Source of the DNA: Bacteroidota bacterium | GTDB lineage: Bacteria > Bacteroidota > Ignavibacteria > Ignavibacteriales > Ignavibacteriaceae | Direction: 5' to 3' | NCBI GenBank assembly: GCA_021815405.1 | Contig: JAKAGV010000005.1 | Span: 62,001-126,000 of the forward strand | Length of the DNA stretch: 64,000 bases | The notes under the pieces: generated by a model | Seen by the model: the letters and a program-made list of their open reading frames with translations, nothing else | What the model was told of the DNA's origin: nothing | Databases searched by the model: none | Position numbers and translations under genes: made by a program | Shown here: piece by piece, positions 39,976 through 48,735 of the stretch | Layout: every line of letters begins with the position of its first letter | Position numbering within the stretch: the stretch's first letter is position 1

Positions 39976-41355
39976 ATGACATCAAGTTATCAACCGGTGA
40001 ACAAGTTCACTGAAGATACTATTGTCGCCTTAGCAACACCTCCTGGTATAGGTGCAATTTCAGTTATCAGATTAAGCGGATCAAAATCGATAGAAATTAC
40101 GGACTCAATATTTTCCGGGAAAGGAAAATTATCTGACGCACCAACACATACAATTCATTACGGCAATATTATTGATTCTGATAGTGAAAAGATTGATGAT
40201 GTGCTTGTTTCAGTATTCCGGAATCCAAATTCTTATACTGGTGAAGACAGTATAGAGATAAGTGTTCACGGTAGTCCAATAATTGCCCAAAAAATTATTG
40301 AGCTATTACTGCAGTATGATATCCGGTTAGCAGAGCCAGGAGAATTTACAAAGAGAGCGTTCCTGAACAACCGAATAGACTTGGCACAAGCGGAGGCAGT
40401 AGCTGATGTAATAAATTCAAGAACGGAGATTTCATTAAAAGGAGCGCGAAATCAATTAGATGGGTTATTATCTCAAAAAGTAAATGAGCTAAGGAGTTCA
40501 TTAATCAACGCATCTTCGTTTGTTGAATTAGGATTGGACTTTGCAGAAGAAGATATTGAATTTGTAAAGAATGATGAACTACTTGAGAGGATTAATTTTG
40601 TCCAAGACGAAATTGATAAACTATTAGGGACGTATTCATTTGGCAGGGTGGTAAGAGATGGAGTGAACGTTGCATTAGTTGGTCAGCCAAACGTCGGCAA
40701 GTCTTCGTTGCTAAATTATATTTTAAAAGAGTCCCGTGCGATTGTAAGTAGAATACCGGGAACCACAAGAGATGTTATACGAGAAGAAGTAACCATCGAT
40801 GGGATATTATTTCGACTTTTCGATACGGCGGGCATTAGATATTCAAATGACGAGATTGAAGCAGAAGGAATATCGAGAAGCCGTCAAGCAGTAAGAGATG
40901 CAGATATTGTCATTTTCATTTTTGATGTTGAGCAGCAAGTTGATGCCAATTTATTACACGAAATACAATCAATAACGGCAAAAGAGAAAGTTATTAAAGT
41001 ATTAAATAAAATTGATATTCTGCATAATAACAAAATTACTGCAGATGCTTATATATCGGCTCTAACCGGCGAAGGAATGGAAAATCTTTTTATAAGGCTG
41101 AAAGAGGCTGCATTGGGTAACTCTGCTTACAGTGAAAAAACAGCAGTTGTGTCGAATCTAAGACACTATCAATGTTTGCAGAAAGCCAGGGATTATTTGA
41201 TGAAGGCAAAAAATACTATTGTCAATAATTTAAGTGGTGAATTTATCTCCGTAGATTTGAGGAATGCAGAAAACAGTCTGGGTGAAATAATCGGAGTAGT
41301 AACAACGGATGACATTTTGAACAATATATTTCAAAAGTTCTGTATAGGTAAGTGA
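39976..41355 (+). CDS. mnmE: tRNA modification GTPase MnmE
   Basis: 459 aa from the ATG at 39976; a longer TTG start is unlikely. N-terminal tetrahydrofolate-binding domain (TIVALATPPGIGAISVIRLS), central helices, G-domain with G1 GQPNVGKSS (235-243) and DTAGI, and the invariant C-terminal FCIGK. With MnmG it installs carboxymethylaminomethyl groups at wobble U34 of certain tRNAs. Followed by a 376-bp gap and mnmG. Confidence 0.97.
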   Translation: MTSSYQPVNKFTEDTIVALATPPGIGAISVIRLSGSKSIEITDSIFSGKGKLSDAPTHTIHYGNIIDSDSEKIDDVLVSVFRNPNSYTGEDSIEISVHGSPIIAQKIIELLLQYDIRLAEPGEFTKRAFLNNRIDLAQAEAVADVINSRTEISLKGARNQLDGLLSQKVNELRSSLINASSFVELGLDFAEEDIEFVKNDELLERINFVQDEIDKLLGTYSFGRVVRDGVNVALVGQPNVGKSSLLNYILKESRAIVSRIPGTTRDVIREEVTIDGILFRLFDTAGIRYSNDEIEAEGISRSRQAVRDADIVIFIFDVEQQVDANLLHEIQSITAKEKVIKVLNKIDILHNNKITADAYISALTGEGMENLFIRLKEAALGNSAYSEKTAVVSNLRHYQCLQKARDYLMKAKNTIVNNLSGEFISVDLRNAENSLGEIIGVVTTDDILNNIFQKFCIGK

Positions 41356-41364
41356 GAAAAGACC

Positions 41365-41378
41365 GTTTCACGTGGAAC
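41365..41378. promoter_or_regulatory. parS-like centromere site 1
   Basis: GTTTCACGTGGAAC, one mismatch from the GTTTCACGTGAAAC core of bacterial parS, 9 bp after the mnmE stop. parS sites bound by ParB usually lie near oriC. Confidence 0.7.
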
Positions 41379-41387
41379 GGACTGAAA

Positions 41388-41453
41388 TGGTCTCTTCGAT
41401 ACGTCTCGATTTCTGAATGAAGAGCGGATTGAAATCGGGACTACTCAGTGACC
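41388..41453 (+). repeat. Hairpin-type repeat, copy a
   Basis: TGGTCTCTTCGATACG to ACTACTCAGTGACC. It matches a second copy at 41604-41669 in the same orientation (about 75% by eye) and shares the ACTACTCA ending with the repeats at 44375 and 45821. Confidence 0.65.
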
Positions 41454-41499
41454 GAAGAGCTTTGGGTTGATATAATTTGAAAATTTAAAGTGAATTTGG

Positions 41500-41513
41500 G
41501 TTCCACGTGGAAC
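41500..41513. promoter_or_regulatory. parS-like centromere site 2
   Basis: GTTCCACGTGGAAC, a perfect palindrome and a known parS variant, 135 bp after site 1, in the same mnmE-mnmG gap. Two sites so close make chance unlikely. ParA/ParB are not encoded in this window. Confidence 0.75.
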
Positions 41514-41603
41514 GGAGATAGAGATTTCGGTCGTAGTGCTGTCTGGAATTAAGTGAATGAAATTGACATTTGTTGACAAGATAGAAAATGGAATGGATTG
41601 AAA

Positions 41604-41669
41604 AGGTCTCTTCGATATGACCAGATCTCTTAGTGAAGTGTGGATTGAAATCGAGACTACTCAGAGAGG
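41604..41669 (+). repeat. Hairpin-type repeat, copy b
   Basis: Direct repeat of 41388-41453, starting AGGTCTCTTCGATATG and ending GACTACTCAGAGAG. Confidence 0.65.
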
Positions 41670-41731
41670 GTTGTAAAGTGACAGCTTTGGATGTTTGAGT
41701 TTTTTGGAATTGAAATAGAAAATCATTTAAT

Positions 41732-43609
41732 ATGAAGAAGTATGATGTAATAGTTGTAGGGGGCGGGCATGCTGGTATAGAGGCAGCATGCGCTGCGGCT
41801 AATATGGGTTGTTCGGTTGGATTAATTACGATGGACAAGCATGCTATGGGACGGATGTCATGTAATCCGGCAGTAGGCGGTACAGCAAAGGGTCATCTAG
41901 TGAGGGAGATTGATGCGCTTGGGGGAATGATGGGTAAGATTGCTGACCGAACAGGAATCCAATTCAGGATGCTGAATAAATCAAAAGGTCCAGCAGTATG
42001 GTCGCCGAGATGCCAGTCTGACAGAAAGCTCTATTCTGAGGAAGCATTCAGAGTAGTATCAGCAACTCCTAATCTTGAGATAATAGAATCCTCTGTTACA
42101 GATATCTTAACGGATAATAATAAAGTCTTAGGTGTAGTAACATCGGACGGTACCCAGATTATGAGTATAACATTAGTTCTATCAGCAGGCACATTTTTGA
42201 ATGGCTTAATGCATACCGGGCTTAAATCGACCAGCGGAGGAAGGTACGGAGAAAAACCTGCCGTGGGAGTTACGCAGGCATTGATAAATTTAGGATTTGA
42301 AGCTGGTAGATTGAAAACCGGAACGCCTCCGCGGTTAAAGAAAGATACTATTAACTGGGATGTTCTAGAAGAGCAGCCAGGAGATGAAAATCCAAAGCCT
42401 TTTTCTCATCAAACAAATTTAAGTGAATTTCCATTTTTACCGCAATTGAGCTGCTATATAACATATACAGATGAGTCGGTTCATAAGGTTCTGGAAAAAG
42501 GATTTGATAGATCGCCAATGTTTACGGGAAGAATTAAGGGGGTTGGTCCAAGATATTGTCCTTCTATTGAAGATAAGATAGTACGTTTTGCAGATAAGAA
42601 TAAGCATCAACTATTTTGTGAGCCGGAAGGATTGGACAGCGATCAGATTTATTTAAATGGGTTTTCTACATCGCTGCCCTCTGAAATTCAGTTAGAAGCA
42701 CTTCATAAAATTAAAGGACTGGAAGAAGTTGAAATGGTACGTCCAGGTTACGCAGTAGAATATGATTTTTTCCCTCCAAGCCAAGTTGACTTAACATTAG
42801 AGACAAAGTTAATTGAAGGTTTATACTTTGCCGGGCAGATTAATGGAACTTCGGGATATGAGGAAGCAGCCGCCCAAGGAATAGTTGCTGGAATAAATGC
42901 AGCACTGAAAGTTCAAGGACGACCGGAATTTGTTCTCAAAAGAAGCGAAGCTTACATCGGAGTTTTGATAGATGATTTAGTTACCAAGTCTACTTATGAA
43001 CCTTACAGGATGTTCACATCGAGAGCAGAACACCGCTTGCTTTTAAGGCAGGATAATGCGGACAGACGTTTAATGAATTATGGCTATCAGTTCGGATTAA
43101 TTTCAGAAAAGATGAATAATGAAATAGTAAATAGGGAAAAAGTAATAGTGAATAGCATCGAGTTGTTTAATGAATTCAAACTTCACGCGAGAGATATTAA
43201 TTCTTTTTTAGAATCCAAGGGTTCGCCAGGAATTGATTCTGCGGAAACAATTTCCAAACTATGTAAACGGACAGAACTTTCATTAAAGGAAATAATTGGA
43301 TTAAATGGAAGTGAGCATCATCCAGTTGTAAAGGAATTAGTAGCTGATGAAAAGGCAATAGAGCAGGTAGAGATAGAACTGAAATATGAAGGATATATTA
43401 AACGTCAGATAGAGATGGTGAATAAGTTAGAGCGATATGAAGGCACTAAGATTCCTTTAACATTAAACTATCTTGCAATGAAAGCATTATCAACCGAGGG
43501 GCGAGAGAAGCTTAATAAAATTAAGCCGCGTTCAATCGGGCAAGCATCAAGAATATCGGGGGTAACCCCTTCTGATATTGCAGTTTTATTGGTATATTTG
43601 AAAAACTAA
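41732..43609 (+). CDS. mnmG: tRNA uridine-5-carboxymethylaminomethyl modification enzyme MnmG (GidA)
   Basis: 625 aa. N-terminal FAD-binding VVGGGHAGIEAACAAANMG, substrate/FAD motifs (GRMSCNPAVGGTAKGHLVRE, TGTPPRLKKDTINW) and a C-terminal helical domain that contacts MnmE. Full length for the family. Followed by rsmG after 15 bp, the common mnmG-rsmG pair. Confidence 0.98.
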   Translation: MKKYDVIVVGGGHAGIEAACAAANMGCSVGLITMDKHAMGRMSCNPAVGGTAKGHLVREIDALGGMMGKIADRTGIQFRMLNKSKGPAVWSPRCQSDRKLYSEEAFRVVSATPNLEIIESSVTDILTDNNKVLGVVTSDGTQIMSITLVLSAGTFLNGLMHTGLKSTSGGRYGEKPAVGVTQALINLGFEAGRLKTGTPPRLKKDTINWDVLEEQPGDENPKPFSHQTNLSEFPFLPQLSCYITYTDESVHKVLEKGFDRSPMFTGRIKGVGPRYCPSIEDKIVRFADKNKHQLFCEPEGLDSDQIYLNGFSTSLPSEIQLEALHKIKGLEEVEMVRPGYAVEYDFFPPSQVDLTLETKLIEGLYFAGQINGTSGYEEAAAQGIVAGINAALKVQGRPEFVLKRSEAYIGVLIDDLVTKSTYEPYRMFTSRAEHRLLLRQDNADRRLMNYGYQFGLISEKMNNEIVNREKVIVNSIELFNEFKLHARDINSFLESKGSPGIDSAETISKLCKRTELSLKEIIGLNGSEHHPVVKELVADEKAIEQVEIELKYEGYIKRQIEMVNKLERYEGTKIPLTLNYLAMKALSTEGREKLNKIKPRSIGQASRISGVTPSDIAVLLVYLKN

Positions 43610-43624
43610 ATATAAGGATTTCTT

Positions 43625-44308
43625 ATGGTTGACGTTCAAGAGCAATACTATAAGGAGCTTCAATCTTTCTATTGGGACAACGGATTTAATCCGGACCCTG
43701 CTAAAATAGAGCGACTTGCATATTTTGCAGAACTCGTTGCGGAAAAAAATGATAAAGTAAATTTGATTTCCCGCAAAGATGTAGACTCAATAATTGAAAA
43801 TCACATCTTTCTTTCCTCTTATGTTACCAAATATATTCCTGAAAAATGTACACACTTTTTGGATATAGGAACTGGTGGAGGTTTTCCCGGGATTCCGCTT
43901 GCAATAATGCGCCCGGATATAAAAGGAGTTCTAATTGATTCTACGGGTAAGAAGATTGATGCTGTGAACGAGTTTGTCGATAAGTTAAAGCTAAGCAATG
44001 TTACAGTTGAAAACGGCAGGGTGGAGAGTCCGGAATTTATCTTGAAATATCCTGAGGCTTTTGATTTAGTTATAAGCAGGGCAACAGTACCATTAATAAT
44101 TCTATTCAGATATGCTTTACCGCTAATAAAAGGTAAAGCATTTCTTGCTTCAATTAAAGGAGGGGACGTTGAAGAAGAAATTCAGAAGACTACTTTAAAG
44201 TATAAAGCGTATATAAAGAAGTCGACTATCTTTGAATTATATTACAAACCTTCGAACGTAAGAAATCAAAAAGGAAAAAAACTAATACTGATGGAGATTC
44301 AGAAGTAA
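43625..44308 (+). CDS. rsmG: 16S rRNA m7G527 methyltransferase RsmG (GidB)
   Basis: 227 aa. SAM-binding FLDIGTGGGFPGIPLAI, an N-terminal helix (KIERLAYFAELVAEKNDKVN) and an ISRA motif (VISRATVPLI). It methylates G527 in the 530 loop of 16S rRNA. AAGGAT precedes the ATG. parAB does not follow, unlike the usual order. Confidence 0.96.
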   Translation: MVDVQEQYYKELQSFYWDNGFNPDPAKIERLAYFAELVAEKNDKVNLISRKDVDSIIENHIFLSSYVTKYIPEKCTHFLDIGTGGGFPGIPLAIMRPDIKGVLIDSTGKKIDAVNEFVDKLKLSNVTVENGRVESPEFILKYPEAFDLVISRATVPLIILFRYALPLIKGKAFLASIKGGDVEEEIQKTTLKYKAYIKKSTIFELYYKPSNVRNQKGKKLILMEIQK

Positions 44309-44374
44309 GGGTGCAAAGAGTACAGCACTGAAATGAATCCGGAATTTCGTAGAAAAGTAATTGTTAATTGCCGG

Positions 44375-44434
44375 TGATTTTGATACGTTCGATTGGTTCG
44401 ACAAACTCACGAGCCGCGGAACTACTCAATCACC
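44375..44434 (+). repeat. ~59-bp repeat left of the DUF4143 ATPase gene
   Basis: TGATTTTGATACGTTCGAT through ACTACTCAATCACC. It is about 80% identical to 45821-45879 in the same orientation, so the two flank the ATPase gene as direct repeats. The adjoining 44435-44500 stretch is a further hairpin-type repeat region. Confidence 0.7.
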
Positions 44435-44517
44435 TGGCATGCGAGGAGGAGATCTTTCACCTGGTTCGAGATGACAGAGAGAGAAATGCTGCCTACTTTT
44501 TTTTATGAGTTTAAAAA

Positions 44518-45681
44518 TTAATAGAAATTCTGTGCAGTTATTGTGTGAACTTTTGCTTTAGGATAACGGTTTGTAAATGCTATAGTGGGTTTACCTTGTG
44601 TCAGCTTAATCTGGCAGCCAATCAATTCCCTATGACTATTCAGAACCAGGTCAATTTCAGCTCCGGATTTTAAGCGCCAGTAGTTTATCTTGTAATTTAG
44701 ATTTTCATAAGCAATAAGTTTTTGGACTTCGTTTATAATAAAATTTTCAAACAGCGCTCCTGAATCCGGTCGAATTCTTAGTAGATCAAAATTTCCAATA
44801 AGTGCATTTCGCAATCCCAAATCCCAGAAATATATTTTTGGTGTTTTGCTAATTTCGTTCCGTTTACTTTGAGAAAATGGAAACTGTCTATACAGTATAA
44901 AGCTCTGTTCAAAAATTTCAACATATCTTTGAACAGTTTGAGTATGCAAGCCTAACTTATTTCCAAGTTCATTATAGCTGACAAGATTTCCAATTTGATA
45001 AGCTAGCAGCTTTAGTAATTCACGAGCCTTTGCACGGTTATCAATTAAATTGAGTTCAATAATGTCTTTGAACACTGCGGTATCAGCAAGGTTTTCCAAA
45101 TATATTCTATCCTGATTGGTATCCAGAGTATAGGGATAAGCACCATATAGAATTAAATTTTCAAGCATGGCATTTTGATTAAATAACTTTGGCGTTGTTT
45201 CTATATTCTGACTCAATATATTTTTAATAATAACATTGTCAATCGATTCGGTAATTTCCATTTGATAAAGGTATTCGCTAAAAGTAAGAGGATACAAATG
45301 GTAAAGTATACTTCGTCCTGCTAAGCTTTCGCCGGTTTTATTTTTGATATGCAGCGCAGAAGAACCGGTTACAATTATTTGAATGTCATCAGTCTGATCA
45401 TAGATAATTTTGATTGCTCTTCCAGGCTCGCTAATCAGATGAGCTTCATCAATAATAATCTGTTTAGAATTTTTAATTAGATGCTTGTAAGAAGAGATGT
45501 TGTAAGTTTCAATTATATCACGAACAGGCTTTTCATCCATCAGCAAATACAAAGCATTAGGAAACAGTCGTTTTAGTAGAGTCGTCTTCCCCACTTGCCG
45601 GGCACCAAGAAGTACTAAAACCTGTTTAAATTTTGAAAAGTGGTTAAGAATAACATTATCAATATGGCGATTCATTCTCAT
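44518..45681 (-). CDS. AAA-family ATPase with DUF4143 C-terminus
   Basis: 387 aa. Walker A GARQVGKTTLLKRL at the N-terminus, Walker B IIIDEAHLI, sensor VTGSSALHI, and the C-terminal DUF4143 domain with a nuclease-like EIDLVLN element. Such proteins occur sporadically and in accessory regions; function is unproven. It stands alone on the minus strand and is flanked by direct repeats at 44375 and 45821, which suggests it was inserted. Confidence 0.85.
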   Translation of the reverse strand: MRMNRHIDNVILNHFSKFKQVLVLLGARQVGKTTLLKRLFPNALYLLMDEKPVRDIIETYNISSYKHLIKNSKQIIIDEAHLISEPGRAIKIIYDQTDDIQIIVTGSSALHIKNKTGESLAGRSILYHLYPLTFSEYLYQMEITESIDNVIIKNILSQNIETTPKLFNQNAMLENLILYGAYPYTLDTNQDRIYLENLADTAVFKDIIELNLIDNRAKARELLKLLAYQIGNLVSYNELGNKLGLHTQTVQRYVEIFEQSFILYRQFPFSQSKRNEISKTPKIYFWDLGLRNALIGNFDLLRIRPDSGALFENFIINEVQKLIAYENLNYKINYWRLKSGAEIDLVLNSHRELIGCQIKLTQGKPTIAFTNRYPKAKVHTITAQNFY

Positions 45682-46027
45682 TTATTTGACTTTTCTTCAG
45701 TTGATTATATGAAAGTTAGGATATTTATACACGCAAATATAAAAAAGTAAAATTTTTATAGCAATGAACATATGAACTGGACAGGAAAAAGGGTAAAGGA
45801 GGTAGTCGTGTTGTTCTCAGTGATTTTGAGAATTCAATCGGTTCGACATGCTCACGAACCGCGAAACTACTCAATCACCCAACAGACGAAGAAATATGAG
45901 ATTTCTCCCTTAGATCAAAATGAATTTTCAGGAAGTTTACAGTTCATTAAAAAGACAGCTAATCAAATATTGGATTAATAATTTGTAAATTTAATAAACC
46001 GTAAAATAAATTTCTGGATAAAAGTAA
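45682..46027. other. 346-bp intergenic region
   Basis: Contains the right-hand 59-bp repeat (45821-45879). An open frame at 45772-45978 runs through that repeat and is not a credible gene. The remainder shows no clear feature except the murQ upstream region. Confidence 0.5.
45821..45879 (+). repeat. ~59-bp repeat right of the DUF4143 ATPase gene
   Basis: TGATTTTGAGAATTCAATC through ACTACTCAATCACC; a direct repeat of 44375-44434. Confidence 0.7.
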
Positions 46028-46963
46028 ATGTCGGCTACCAAAGAAACAAAAGAATTATTTTCCGAGATAAGCAATCTTTCTACAGAGCAAAGAAATCCTA
46101 AATCGATGAACATTGACATTGCATCTACTTCGGAAATATTAAAAATAATCAATGAAGAAGATAAGACTGTCCCGTTGTCTGTTGAGAAAGAATTACCTTA
46201 CATTGAGCAAGCTGTTGAGATGATAGTTGATGCATTAAAAAATGGCGGAAGACTTTTATACTTCGGCGCAGGTACAAGCGGAAGGCTTGGAATTATTGAT
46301 GCAGCAGAATGTCCTCCGACCTTCGGCACACCGTACGAATTAATTAAGGGCTACATTGCAGGAGGAAGAAAAGCAGTTTTTCGCGCGCAGGAAGGCGCTG
46401 AAGATAAAGAAGAAAATGGTGCGGATGATATTATCAAAGCCGATGTTACAAATAAAGATGTGGTATGCGGAATCGCCGCAAGTAAAAGAACGCCTTATGT
46501 TGTCGGTGCCGTAAAAAAAGCGAAGGAGCTTGGTGCGAAAACATTATTTGTTACCTGCAACCCGAGAGAGCAATTCAGCTTGAAAGAAGTTGATGTTGCT
46601 ATTTGTCCTTATGTCGGTCCAGAAGTAGTTATGGGCTCGACAAGGATGAAGAGCGGCACTGCACAAAAACTCGTTCTTAATATGCTTACAACTGCTTCAA
46701 TGATTCGCCTCGGAAAAGTTTATGAAAACATGATGATCGATCTTCAAATGACAAACAAGAAACTGGTTGAAAGATCGAAAAGAATTGTAATGACAATAAC
46801 CGGAGTATCCTACGAAGAAGCTGAAGAGTTCTTAACAAAAGCAGACGGACACGTTAAGACTGCCCTGGTTATGATTAAGGCTAATGTTGATGCGAATAAG
46901 GCAAGAGAATTGTTGGCAAATGCAGACGGTTTCGTTAGGAAAGCGATTGAGAGGAAAGCTTGA
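46028..46963 (+). CDS. murQ: N-acetylmuramic acid 6-phosphate etherase MurQ
   Basis: 311 aa SIS-domain enzyme. N-terminal EQRNPKSMNIDIASTSEILK, sugar-phosphate site GGRLLYFGAGTSGRLGIIDA, AECPPTFGT with the catalytic Glu, and MGSTRMKSGTAQK. It cleaves the lactyl ether of MurNAc-6-phosphate to GlcNAc-6-phosphate and lactate in wall recycling. No other recycling gene is adjacent. Confidence 0.96.
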   Translation: MSATKETKELFSEISNLSTEQRNPKSMNIDIASTSEILKIINEEDKTVPLSVEKELPYIEQAVEMIVDALKNGGRLLYFGAGTSGRLGIIDAAECPPTFGTPYELIKGYIAGGRKAVFRAQEGAEDKEENGADDIIKADVTNKDVVCGIAASKRTPYVVGAVKKAKELGAKTLFVTCNPREQFSLKEVDVAICPYVGPEVVMGSTRMKSGTAQKLVLNMLTTASMIRLGKVYENMMIDLQMTNKKLVERSKRIVMTITGVSYEEAEEFLTKADGHVKTALVMIKANVDANKARELLANADGFVRKAIERKA

Positions 46964-46996
46964 TCTCACCCAGGTTCCAAACATATTAGTAATTGA

Positions 46997-47119
46997 CTTA
47001 CGTTACGCACAATTAAGGATATAATTTATTTTGTCATTCCGAACTTGATTCGGAATCTCATTTTTCAGCATTTTTGGGATGCTGAATCAAGTTCAGCATG
47101 ACATGTGCGTAACGTGAGT
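46997..47119. mobile_element. 123-bp MITE-like element, copy 3 (inverted)
   Basis: Reverse-oriented copy of the 11989 element. AATTGA flanks both ends (46991-46996 and 47120-47125) as a 6-bp target duplication. It lies directly against the PAP2 gene start and may carry or disrupt its promoter. Confidence 0.88.
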
Positions 47120-47121
47120 AA

Positions 47122-47952
47122 TTGATAAAAATATTTTTTATAACTAAAACGATTAATCCCTTGAAATACTTTTTCATACCTCTATTAGCATTTATATTTT
47201 CATTTCATTCAATCTCAAATGCACAGATTGTAAAAAATGTTGAAGATGATATAGGAAGCTTTTTTACAACCGGCGGAGATATGGCGTCGAGTTTTTTTAA
47301 ATTTAAGCCTTCAACTCAAATAGGGCTTGCCGAATCAGCCGCATTGATTGGTGCAGGGTATTCAATTGATATTAATGTCCATGATTTTGCACAAAAAAAT
47401 ATTTCCAGTTTCAATAATAAACTTTTTTCTATTGATAATGTTTACGGCAACGGGTATACATTGATCGGCATCGGCGGATTATATGGGTACGGCATCTTGT
47501 TTAATAATGAAGGTGTCAGAAAACTTGGGCTGCAAACAATTGAAGCCGTCGGCTATGCAGGAATAATTACGACCGTTTTAAAATCAATTGTAGGCAGAAG
47601 CAGACCTTATGCCAACGAAGGCAAAGCTCGCTTTAGACCATTTAATGTTCATGCAGCATACACTTCATTCCCATCAGGGCATTCAACAGTTTCATGGGCT
47701 GTTTCAACAGTACTGGCAAATAATACTGATAATATTTATTTAAAGATACTTTGTTATGCCGCATCGACATTAGTAGTAGGTGCAAGAATCTATCACAATG
47801 ATCACTGGCTTTCCGATACAATTACAGGGAGTGCAATTGGATATTTTGTCGGTAACTTTGTAACCAATCATGATTTAGGAAATAATAGCGGGCAGAAAAA
47901 ATATTCTTTTTATGTATCTCCGAATTCTGTAGGATTTTTACTGAGGTTCTAA
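47122..47952 (+). CDS. PAP2-family membrane or periplasmic phosphatase
   Basis: 276 aa. A hydrophobic signal (KYFFIPLLAFIFSFHSISNA) is followed by the three phosphatase motifs: KSIVGRSRPY, PSGHS and ARIYHNDHWLSD. It would dephosphorylate lipid phosphates or undecaprenyl pyrophosphate at the envelope. No ATG is available; TTG 47122 lies inside the target duplication of the adjacent MITE-like element and TTG 47161 is an equal alternative, so the original start may have been displaced by the insertion. Confidence 0.88.
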   Translation: MIKIFFITKTINPLKYFFIPLLAFIFSFHSISNAQIVKNVEDDIGSFFTTGGDMASSFFKFKPSTQIGLAESAALIGAGYSIDINVHDFAQKNISSFNNKLFSIDNVYGNGYTLIGIGGLYGYGILFNNEGVRKLGLQTIEAVGYAGIITTVLKSIVGRSRPYANEGKARFRPFNVHAAYTSFPSGHSTVSWAVSTVLANNTDNIYLKILCYAASTLVVGARIYHNDHWLSDTITGSAIGYFVGNFVTNHDLGNNSGQKKYSFYVSPNSVGFLLRF

Positions 47953-48230
47953 GAATATTTTTATTGATTGTATTATTGTTTTCAATATTAAATAGATTGA
48001 CTAGACCCTTCCTTTTTATCAAATTTACCAATTAGTGACAGCACTCCTCATCATATTTTAGATAATTTGTTCTTGCGCTTAAATATGCGCTGGAATAAAA
48101 GCAGTTAAATTAATTTTTGCTATCGTTACCCCGTATCAATTTACTCTCAAATTTCAGATGAGAATTTGTTTTTATCTAAAGGCTCGTCTGCCTATTTCGG
48201 AAATTGTCTGATTATATAGCAAAAGATAAT
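47953..48230. other. 278-bp intergenic region, no feature seen
   Basis: AT-rich DNA between the PAP2 gene and the truncated glycosyltransferase. No ORF, hairpin or repeat that I can support. Confidence 0.4.
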
Positions 48231-48735
48231 ATGATAATTGGAATTGAAACATCATCTCTTGGATATAAGAATACCGGTACAAGCAGGTATCTGGAATGTC
48301 TTCTTGAACAATTAGAAAAGACCTCTAACCGGATAGTGAAGTTTAATCCCAATGGAAGTTTTGGCAGAAGCGGTTTATCGAGCAAGATAAAAAAAGTTTG
48401 GTACAGGAATTATCTTTTGGGAGATAAGATAAACAAGTCGGATGCAGAATGTGTAATCTTTCCGGATTATTATATGCCGGCTGGTGTAAAGAAAAAGTCG
48501 GCAATTGTAATACACGATCTTTCCTTTATTTCGCATCCGCAGTTTTATTCCAGGCAATTCACCGCTTATTACAAATATCAAATTAAAAGAACACTAAAAC
48601 AAAATCCTGTTGTTGTTACTGTAAGCGAGCATTCGAAGAAGAATATTGTTAATTATCTCAATATAAAAGAAAAAGATATTTTACTCATACAAGGATATCC
48701 AAAACCGGAATTAAGAAATTATAATGCACCGGAAA
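48231..48735 (+). pseudogene. Truncated glycosyltransferase family 4 (N-terminal half)
   Basis: From ATG 48231 the reading frame gives a clear GT-B N-terminal domain: MIIGIETSSLGYKNTGTSRY, IVIHDLSFISHPQFYSRQF, VVVTVSEHSKKNIVNYLNI. After about residue 168 (near 48735) the frame runs antisense through the end of the neighbouring methyltransferase and is no longer GT-like. The nucleotide-sugar-binding C-terminal half is missing. A deletion that fused two convergent genes is the simplest explanation. Confidence 0.75.

Noticed and set aside
41485-41838. 117-codon minus-strand frame across the mnmG start
   Set aside because: It overlaps the 5' end of mnmG on the other strand and covers the parS-like site; composition is that of a shadow frame.
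45772-45978. 68-codon open frame (MNWTGKRVKEVVVLF…)
   Set aside because: It runs through the 59-bp dispersed repeat, has no credible Shine-Dalgarno spacing and no recognisable domain.
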